DNA from: Clostridiales bacterium
GTDB taxonomy: Bacteria > Bacillota > Clostridia > Oscillospirales > Oscillospiraceae
Assembly: GCA_004555705.1 (NCBI GenBank)
Contig: SFHI01000153.1
Location: 1-5,249, forward strand
DNA length: 5,249 nt
Direction: 5' to 3'
The position numbers and the translations under genes are program-made. Shown piece by piece: positions 1-4,324 of the stretch. The stretch's first letter is position 1; every line of letters starts with the position of its first letter. A model generated the notes under the pieces. It saw nothing but the letters and a program-made list of their open reading frames with translations. It was not told where the DNA came from and ran no database searches.

Positions 1-14
1 GGCGCTCTGCCCCG

Positions 15-43
15 CCTCTTTTCAAAAGGAGGAATTGCTTATG
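15..43 (+). promoter_or_regulatory. Ribosome binding site and start of the nozzle-like gene
   Basis: AAAAGGAGG lies at 24-32, eight bases before the ATG at 41, and is the reason for choosing that start. The same frame is open to the left edge and has a TTG at 35, but the TTG sits almost on the Shine-Dalgarno and cannot use it. The bases just upstream, CCTCTTTT at 15-22, are nearly the reverse complement of the Shine-Dalgarno, so a small hairpin that partly hides the site is possible. Nothing else can be assigned in 1-40. The stop codon of any upstream gene is not certain, although one frame ends with TAA at 51-53. Confidence 0.8.
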
Positions 44-1861
44 GCGGCAATAACAGGGAGTGCAAACGAAAAAGTCTTCCAAATCAGAGCCTGGGGCGGG
101 TTGAACGAGAACCCGGACGGCGACACCAAGCTGAAAATGGGCGAGGCGGCGGTGATACGGAATTTCCGGATCACCAGAGACGGGAATTTGCAGCGCCGCC
201 CGGGCAGCAGGGAGATCGCCGCGCTGCTGCCGGAGGGAGCGGAGGCCGTCCCGGTGCGGGGAATCTGGAACGGCAATGTGGGCGGCGTAGAGCAGCTCGT
301 CGCCGCCTGCGGCGGGAAGCTATGGAAGCTCTGGGACAACGAGACAGGGGCGTTTATCCGGGAAGAGATCGGGGACATCGACACCGGCCGGGAGATCCAC
401 TTTTTCGGCTTCTCTGACGCCCTCTACATGGTCAACGGCGTGGAGTACAAGGTGTGGGACGGACAGACCCTATCTGATGTGGTCGGCTACCGGCCCCTTG
501 TGACCATAGCCGTGCCCCCGGCGGGAGGCGGGGAGACCCTGGAGCAGGTAAACAAGCTGACCGGAGAGCGCCGCTGCTGGTTTTCCCCGGACGGAAAGGG
601 CACGGTTTTTCAGCTGCCGGAGAAGGGGCTTTTGTCCCTGGACTATGTGAAAGACCTTGCCACCGGGGAAGAGTTCGCCCCGGACAGCTACACCGCGGAC
701 ATCTCCGCCGGGACGGTCACGTTTACCCAAGCTCCGGCCATGGGCACGAACACCATTGAGGCAGGCTGGACAATGGGGGAAAACTTCCGGGAGCAGGTAT
801 TGAAAATGCGCTGGGGCGAGCTTTACGCCGGTACCCAGGACACCCGCATTTTCCTTTACGGCGACGGCAGCAACCGGGCCATCTACTCCGGGCTGGACTA
901 CGACGGAAAGCCCCGGGCGGACTACTTCCCGGACTTGAACGAGGTGGCCGTAGGGGACGCCAACACCCCAATTACCGGCCTGATCCGGCATTATTCCCGG
1001 CTCAGCTGCTTTAAAAGCGACAGTGCCTGGACCATTGAGTATGGCACCGTCACCCTGGCGGACGGGGCGCAGACCGAGGCCTTTTACGTCACACCGGTAA
1101 ACCGCGCCATCGGCAACGCGGCCCCGGGGCAGGTGCGGCTGGTTCTGAACAGCCCCCGGACCCTCCACGGCAGCGACCTGTATGAGTGGAAAAACTACAG
1201 CGCCTATTCCGCCAACCTGACCCATGACGAGCGGCAGGCAAAGCGCATTTCCGACCGGATATACGCCACCTTGCGGCAGTTTGAACTGAAAAACTGCGTT
1301 TGCTTTGATGACAACTGGGCGCAGGAGTATTACATCTGTCAGGGCGGCAGGGCCTTGGTACACAACTACGCCGCCGACGCCTGGTACTATTACGAGGACT
1401 TTGACGCGGTGTGTATGGCCAATTTCCGGGGCGAGCTGCTGTACGGCACTTCCGACGGGCGGATGATGCACTTTTCCACTGACTATCTCAGCAACGACGG
1501 CAGGGCCATTGACGCTTACTGGGAGAGCGGCTCCATGAGCTTCGGCCAGGATTTCCAGCGGAAGTATTCGGCCATGCTCTGGGTGGGCGTGAAGCCGGAG
1601 AGCAGCGCCGAGGTGGAAGTGACGGTGCAGACCGACAGGTCAAGCCGATACACGGAAAAGGTGGTCACTTCCAGTCTGGCAAACTTCGCCCATGTGAACT
1701 ACGCCAAGTACAGCTACGCCACCAACCGCAAGCCCCAAATGTCCCGGCTGAAGATCAAGGCCAAGAAGTACAAGCTAATCTTCCGCACGACAGCGGCGGA
1801 TTCCACGGTGACGATCCTTGCGGCGGACGTGAGAGTGAGGTTTACGGGGTATGCGAAGTGA
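41..1861 (+). CDS. Podovirus-type tail nozzle-like structural protein
   Basis: This 606-residue protein probably forms the distal part of a short phage tail, a ring through which DNA leaves the capsid. The N-terminus (residues 13-55) has the pattern seen in tail tubular B / nozzle proteins: a GGLN motif near 19-22, a short Asp-rich loop, a GEA segment at 34-36, then a GNLQRRPG turn at 48-55. The rest is rich in Trp, Tyr and Gly with short beta strands (for example 93-98, 126-139, 259-274, 437-451, 464-478), as expected of a propeller-like fold. Residues about 160-245 look like an inserted Ig-like domain, marked by WFSPDG, FQLPEKG and a GTVTFTQAPAMG strand-turn. No signal peptide or membrane segment is visible. 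From memory, the length lies between P22 gp10 (472) and T7 gp12 (794). The next gene is separated by a repeat element. The family call rests on motif resemblance only; a generic phage minor structural protein is the alternative. Confidence 0.6.
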   Translation: MAAITGSANEKVFQIRAWGGLNENPDGDTKLKMGEAAVIRNFRITRDGNLQRRPGSREIAALLPEGAEAVPVRGIWNGNVGGVEQLVAACGGKLWKLWDNETGAFIREEIGDIDTGREIHFFGFSDALYMVNGVEYKVWDGQTLSDVVGYRPLVTIAVPPAGGGETLEQVNKLTGERRCWFSPDGKGTVFQLPEKGLLSLDYVKDLATGEEFAPDSYTADISAGTVTFTQAPAMGTNTIEAGWTMGENFREQVLKMRWGELYAGTQDTRIFLYGDGSNRAIYSGLDYDGKPRADYFPDLNEVAVGDANTPITGLIRHYSRLSCFKSDSAWTIEYGTVTLADGAQTEAFYVTPVNRAIGNAAPGQVRLVLNSPRTLHGSDLYEWKNYSAYSANLTHDERQAKRISDRIYATLRQFELKNCVCFDDNWAQEYYICQGGRALVHNYAADAWYYYEDFDAVCMANFRGELLYGTSDGRMMHFSTDYLSNDGRAIDAYWESGSMSFGQDFQRKYSAMLWVGVKPESSAEVEVTVQTDRSSRYTEKVVTSSLANFAHVNYAKYSYATNRKPQMSRLKIKAKKYKLIFRTTAADSTVTILAADVRVRFTGYAK

Positions 1862-1879
1862 AAAAGCTCTGCTTTTTTC
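1860..1879 (+). terminator. Possible weak intrinsic terminator
   Basis: Immediately after, and overlapping, the TGA of the nozzle-like gene is AAAAAGC-TCT-GCTTTTTT: a seven-base-pair stem with a three-base loop, ending in six T residues. The stem has only two G-C pairs and the T-run is partly inside the stem, so it would be a weak terminator at best. If it works, it would reduce transcription into the fibre genes downstream, which is unusual inside a late structural operon. Confidence 0.35.
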
Positions 1880-1880
1880 G

Positions 1881-2008
1881 GAATGAATAATGAAGGATGA
1901 AGAATGAATAATGAAGAATTATTGTGGCCGCGAAGCGGCCTGATTTAAATCTGTCGCCGTAGGCGACACCTCAATTATTCATTATTCACTATTCACTATT
2001 CATTATTC
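1881..2008. repeat. 128-bp MITE-like palindromic element, copy 1
   Basis: This AT-rich element fills the gap between the nozzle-like and fibre genes. Its outer arms are imperfect inverted repeats built from GAATAATGAA-like units on the left and TTCATTATTC-like units on the right. Inside are two GC-rich hairpins: GGCCGC-GAA-GCGGCC at 1926-1940 and TGTCGCC-GTA-GGCGACA at 1952-1968. The palindrome GATTTAAATC (1942-1951) sits between them. It aligns without gaps to 4076-4203 at 122 of 128 bases. It has no coding capacity and no clear target-site duplication, so it would be a non-autonomous element moved by a transposase elsewhere. Similar repeats occur, as I recall, in Oscillospiraceae-like genomes. 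A structured extragenic repeat not spread by transposition is the alternative. Confidence 0.8.
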
Positions 2009-2015
2009 CCCATAC

Positions 2016-2031
2016 AAGGAGGTATTATATG
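2016..2031 (+). promoter_or_regulatory. Ribosome binding site of the small fibre gene
   Basis: AAGGAGG at 2016-2022 is six bases before the ATG at 2029. The repeat element ends only seven bases upstream of it, so the translation signal has been left intact by whatever placed the element here. Confidence 0.85.
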
Positions 2032-2625
2032 GCACTAACAACATTCAATGAGGACATGGAGATCATCTCCAAACAGTCCACCTATCCCAACGACGCGGAC
2101 GGGATGACGCCGGAGGAGCTGAAAGCCAGCCATGACAAGGCGGGGAAGCTCATCAAGGAATATATCAACAACACGCTGCTCAAGGAGCTGGGAGGCACTT
2201 CCGGAGCCGCGAATCTGGGCGTGGACAAGGTCAACGGCACAGACATGGGCAGTACCATTCAGGCGGCCCTGAACGCTCTGGCGGCCCAGATCGTGGAGGC
2301 CACGCTGGGAACCATCCCGGACAAAAGCATCGGAGAGGCGAAATTTGCCGACCTTGCCGTCAGTACAAGGGCGCTTGGTGAACTTGCGGTGACCACGGCC
2401 AAACTGGCCGCCGGGGCGGTAACGGACGCGAAGCTTGCCACCGGGGCCGTCACCAGAAGCAAGATATACACCGGCGCTGTCACCAACGAAAAGACGGACT
2501 TTTCCGCCGGTTTTGCCCCAGCTGGCCCCATTAAGCTTACCAAAGGCGTCCATTATTTCGACAGTGAGGCGGAGCTGCCGGAGACGCTGGAGGAGGGCCG
2601 GGTCTACTTCATCGCGCTGAAATAA
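2029..2625 (+). CDS. Small phage fibre protein with ten-residue repeats
   Basis: This 198-residue protein is probably a trimeric head or tail fibre. The N-terminal part (about 27-55) is predicted helical and charged. Residues 56-88 carry a block of the GTSGAANLGV...STIQAALNALAAQI type that I recognise from phage fibre proteins, usually just before the shaft. Residues 99-158 are six consecutive ten-residue units with the consensus (G/L)AVTxAKLAx; the first and last units are the most degenerate. The C-terminal 40 residues (GPIKLTKGVHYF...LPETLEEGRVYFIAL) form a short beta-rich cap of a kind also seen in fibre and tail proteins. There is no signal peptide or membrane segment. The stop codon overlaps the Shine-Dalgarno of the next gene, so the two are probably translationally coupled. 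Whether it attaches to the head or to the tail cannot be decided from this sequence. Confidence 0.7.
   Translation: MALTTFNEDMEIISKQSTYPNDADGMTPEELKASHDKAGKLIKEYINNTLLKELGGTSGAANLGVDKVNGTDMGSTIQAALNALAAQIVEATLGTIPDKSIGEAKFADLAVSTRALGELAVTTAKLAAGAVTDAKLATGAVTRSKIYTGAVTNEKTDFSAGFAPAGPIKLTKGVHYFDSEAELPETLEEGRVYFIALK
2323..2502 (+). repeat. Six-unit decapeptide repeat region inside the fibre gene
   Basis: Residues 99-158 of the small fibre have an exact ten-residue period. The units begin KSIGEAKFAD, LAVSTRALGE, LAVTTAKLAA, GAVTDAKLAT, GAVTRSKIYT and GAVTNEKTDF. The 30-base DNA repeats have diverged, so this is an old protein-level repeat rather than a recent DNA expansion. Repeats of this type form extended fibre shafts. 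Confidence 0.75.
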
Positions 2626-2637
2626 GGAGGAGCTATG
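2624..2637 (+). promoter_or_regulatory. Ribosome binding site overlapping the upstream stop
   Basis: AAGGAGG at 2624-2630 shares its first two bases with the TAA at 2623-2625 and is followed after four bases by the ATG at 2635. This arrangement favours coupled translation of the fibre and the beta-sandwich protein. Confidence 0.8.
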
Positions 2638-3594
2638 GCAACCTGGACATTTTCCGGCTATAACAACGGCCGGGGCGCGGAGGTAACTTTCACCTACAGC
2701 ACAGCCTACGATCCGTCCACCAACAAAACGAAGGTAACGATCACCAATTACACGGCGGTTTTCAATACCGGCGGGGCAACCGGGTATTGCCAGTTGGACG
2801 GCACGCTGACCGTCAAGGCCGCAGACAACACCGGCAGTTCCGGAACCCTCGACGTCAGCGCCAGCAAAAACGGCAAAAGCCCCACGGTTTCTACCGACGT
2901 GTCGCAGGTAATTGAAGTGTCCCACGGCAGAGGCACGAGCAAACAGATCGTTCTTGCCTTTACCGGCACCATCAATTCCGTCACATACTTTACCTACCCG
3001 GACGAGAGCACAACGGTATCCGTTTATACGGCCACGGCGTACACACTGACACTGAACAAGGGAACCGGAACCAACCTGGTAGTCGATCTGTACGCTTCGC
3101 CGTTCCGAAGCACATTCAGCGGTTTTACGACCGGCGCGGTTATATACGGCGGAGAGGTTCTGCGGGTATGGGGTTCCGAATCTTCGGGAGCATATAAAAA
3201 CTTCGTTCTGAACGTAAGCGGAGTAGGCAATTTGGCCACAGGCGACACCTTCACTGTTACCGGCAGCTGCACGGTAAAGACAACTGCTGTCCTGAAAACT
3301 TACACGCTGACCATCAACGCGGACAGCCACGCCGCTGTGACGGTGACGCGGGGCGGGGCGGCTCTGGCCAGCGGGGCGGCGATCAAACATTTTGACAGCG
3401 CGGCGGACATCAACGGTACTGCCATCAGCCCGGACGTGGAAGCGAGCCACACGGTTTCCGGCCCAGTGACGATCACGGTACTGACCGAGGCCATGCCCGG
3501 CGTATTGCTGGACGTGGGCGGTGTGCGGAAGCGCTTTCTGATCCTGATCGATTCCGGCGGCGTGCGGAAAAATTTCCGCGCCATTTTCAAGTGA
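2635..3594 (+). CDS. Beta-sandwich phage appendage (tail or head) protein
   Basis: This 319-residue protein is almost entirely short beta strands rich in Thr, Val, Ser and Gly, and probably decorates the virion and binds host or mucosal glycans. Residues 1-133 form one beta domain starting MATWTFSGYN. Residues 135-222 match, from memory, an Ig-like domain common in clostridial phage tail proteins: a YTLTLNKGTGTNLVV strand, then SPFRS, then an AVIYGGEVLRV strand, closing with a TFTVTGSCTVKTTA strand. Residues 223-284 look like a shortened second copy beginning YTLTINADS. The C-terminus (289-319) has a tandem GGVRK motif, at 295-299 and 308-312, each followed by (R/N)F. This recalls the repeated VGGVARKVKK-type tails of Firmicute phage proteins. 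There is no signal peptide, transmembrane helix or catalytic motif. The middle of the gene looks somewhat less GC-rich than its neighbours. The exact role is unknown. Confidence 0.6.
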   Translation: MATWTFSGYNNGRGAEVTFTYSTAYDPSTNKTKVTITNYTAVFNTGGATGYCQLDGTLTVKAADNTGSSGTLDVSASKNGKSPTVSTDVSQVIEVSHGRGTSKQIVLAFTGTINSVTYFTYPDESTTVSVYTATAYTLTLNKGTGTNLVVDLYASPFRSTFSGFTTGAVIYGGEVLRVWGSESSGAYKNFVLNVSGVGNLATGDTFTVTGSCTVKTTAVLKTYTLTINADSHAAVTVTRGGAALASGAAIKHFDSAADINGTAISPDVEASHTVSGPVTITVLTEAMPGVLLDVGGVRKRFLILIDSGGVRKNFRAIFK

Positions 3595-3610
3595 GGAGGG
3601 AGAACCAATG
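3594..3610 (+). promoter_or_regulatory. Ribosome binding site serving a frameshifted start
   Basis: AGGAGGG at 3594-3600, overlapping the TGA of the upstream gene, is seven bases before the ATG at 3608. This is clearly the original start signal of the adaptor-like gene. In the present sequence, reading from 3608 leaves the adaptor frame within the 19-bp duplication. It would give an 85-residue product (MATTAMQIF, then YGYADF and unrelated Arg/His-rich residues) that stops at 3863-3865. Confidence 0.75.
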
Positions 3611-3614
3611 GCAA

Positions 3615-3652
3615 CTACGGCTATGCAGATTTTCTACGGCTATGCAGATTTT
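3615..3652 (+). repeat. Perfect 19-bp tandem duplication at the adaptor gene start
   Basis: CTACGGCTATGCAGATTTT occurs at 3615-3633 and again, directly abutting and without a mismatch, at 3634-3652. Nineteen is not a multiple of three, so the duplication shifts the frame. Removing one copy gives a continuous frame from the ATG at 3608, starting MATTAMQIFNTAMG and running to the TAA at 4059-4061, which is 145 codons including the stop. The exact identity of the copies implies a recent event, a slippage-prone site, or an assembly error. Confidence 0.95.
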
Positions 3653-4061
3653 CAACACGGCCATGGGCTTTATGGACGAGGTGAGCACAGACGGCAAGAC
3701 CGACACCACCGACACCGCGGAGTACAAGAACCGGACGCTGCTGATTCTGAACGCCCTGCGGGGGGAGCTGTACCCCTATTCCGACACCTACGACCCCAAC
3801 ACCGAGGGCGGGAGGCCCATTGCCGATTACATTCGGGATATGGATTCCGTGGTCAAGCTGGATGATTATATCTGCCAGACCATCATGCCCTACGGGCTGG
3901 CGGCCCACCTGCTGATGGACGAAAACCCCAGTGCCGCGTCTTTCTTCCAGTCAAGGTATGAGGAGCTGAGAAACCGGCTGGCGGTGGGCATACCGGCCCA
4001 GAGTGAGGACATTGTTGACGTGTACGGCGGGATAGAGTACGGGCAGTTTTCACGATGGTAA
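3642..4061 (+). CDS. Head-tail adaptor-like protein, start disrupted by duplication
   Basis: The 139-residue frame from ATG 3642 lacks only the first five residues (MATTA) of the inferred ancestral 144-residue protein. It is mainly helical. Helices are likely at residues 2-12, 24-40, 60-90 and 92-110, with the segment MPYGLAAHLLMDENPSAASF followed by FQSRYEELRN. That pattern of a Tyr/Leu-rich helix, an Asp/Asn-Pro turn and a second helix ending in a YEEL-like motif is typical of phage head-tail connector and adaptor proteins (gp6-like; the P22 gp4 / T7 gp11 role), which seat on the portal and hold the nozzle. ATG 3642 has no Shine-Dalgarno. The good one upstream serves the out-of-frame ATG 3608. 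A GTG at 3591, overlapping the previous stop as GTGA, is in frame and would give 156 residues by reinitiation. The gene may thus be poorly expressed, phase-variable, or a fresh pseudogene. Confidence 0.6.
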   Translation: MQIFNTAMGFMDEVSTDGKTDTTDTAEYKNRTLLILNALRGELYPYSDTYDPNTEGGRPIADYIRDMDSVVKLDDYICQTIMPYGLAAHLLMDENPSAASFFQSRYEELRNRLAVGIPAQSEDIVDVYGGIEYGQFSRW

Positions 4062-4075
4062 AGGATGGTAGCGGA

Positions 4076-4203
4076 GAATGAATAATGAAGGATGAAGAAT
4101 GAATGATGAAGAATTATTGTGGCCGCGAAGCGGCCTGATTTGAATCTGTCGCCGCAGGCGACACCTTAATTATTCATTATTCACTATTCATTATTCATCA
4201 TTC
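4076..4203. repeat. 128-bp MITE-like palindromic element, copy 2
   Basis: This is the same element and orientation as the copy at 1881-2008, again placed shortly after a stop codon. The hairpins are GGCCGC-GAA-GCGGCC at 4121-4135 and TGTCGCC-GCA-GGCGACA at 4147-4163. The six differences from copy 1 (at 4105, 4142, 4155, 4167, 4191 and 4199) are all transitions, and none lies in a GC-rich stem: one is in a hairpin loop, one in the spacer and four in the AT-rich arms. The change at 4142 breaks the spacer palindrome. No target duplication is evident. Confidence 0.8.
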
Positions 4204-4224
4204 ACTATCACCTGTTCATTTGAC

Positions 4225-4295
4225 TACCCCTCCGGCGCTATGCGCCACCTCCCCTGACAAGGGGAGGCATGCGGGCGGCCCTGACAAGGGGAGGC
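4225..4295. repeat. GC-rich palindromic extragenic repeat with a duplicated arm
   Basis: Distinct from the AT-rich element beside it, this stretch contains GGCGC-TAT-GCGCC at 4234-4246 and CCTCCCCT-GACA-AGGGGAGG at 4248-4267. The 17-base unit CCCTGACAAGGGGAGGC occurs at 4252-4268 and again at 4279-4295, so one left arm (4248-4255) can pair with either of two identical right arms (4260-4267 or 4287-4294). From memory, related repeats with a CTCCCC...GGGGAG palindrome are scattered between genes in gut Clostridia. No T-run follows the strong hairpin, so it does not look like a standard terminator. Together with the 128-bp element it fills the 260-base gap before the next gene, in which I see no other gene. 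Confidence 0.7.
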
Positions 4296-4305
4296 TATTT
4301 TGAAA

Positions 4306-4324
4306 GCGAGGATAAAACAGGATG
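4306..4324 (+). promoter_or_regulatory. Ribosome binding site of the collagen-like fibre gene
   Basis: GCGAGG at 4306-4311 lies ten bases before the ATG at 4322. It is weaker and more distant than the AAGGAGG sites of the neighbouring genes, but no better start is present and the protein family begins exactly here. Confidence 0.6.

Noticed and set aside
470..1471. Open frame of 333 codons on the minus strand
   Set aside because: It is entirely antisense to the nozzle-like gene, with low-complexity Gly/Val/Pro-rich content that mirrors the plus-strand codon bias.
1881..2008. CRISPR array or tRNA-like structure
   Set aside because: The hairpins are not regularly spaced direct repeats with unique spacers, and there is no anticodon arm or CCA-type acceptor stem.
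2035..3450. Open frame of 471 codons on the minus strand
   Set aside because: It runs antisense through two convincing plus-strand genes and their junction, has an Arg/Gly/Cys-rich composition typical of GC-rich antisense frames, and shows no recognisable domain.
4248..4267. Strong hairpin as an intrinsic terminator
   Set aside because: No T-run follows it; the next bases are CATGCGGG. It fits better as an extragenic palindromic repeat.
4076..4321. Small gene in the gap before the collagen-like fibre
   Set aside because: The stretch is accounted for by two palindromic repeat families, and no frame with a ribosome binding site and plausible protein composition is present.
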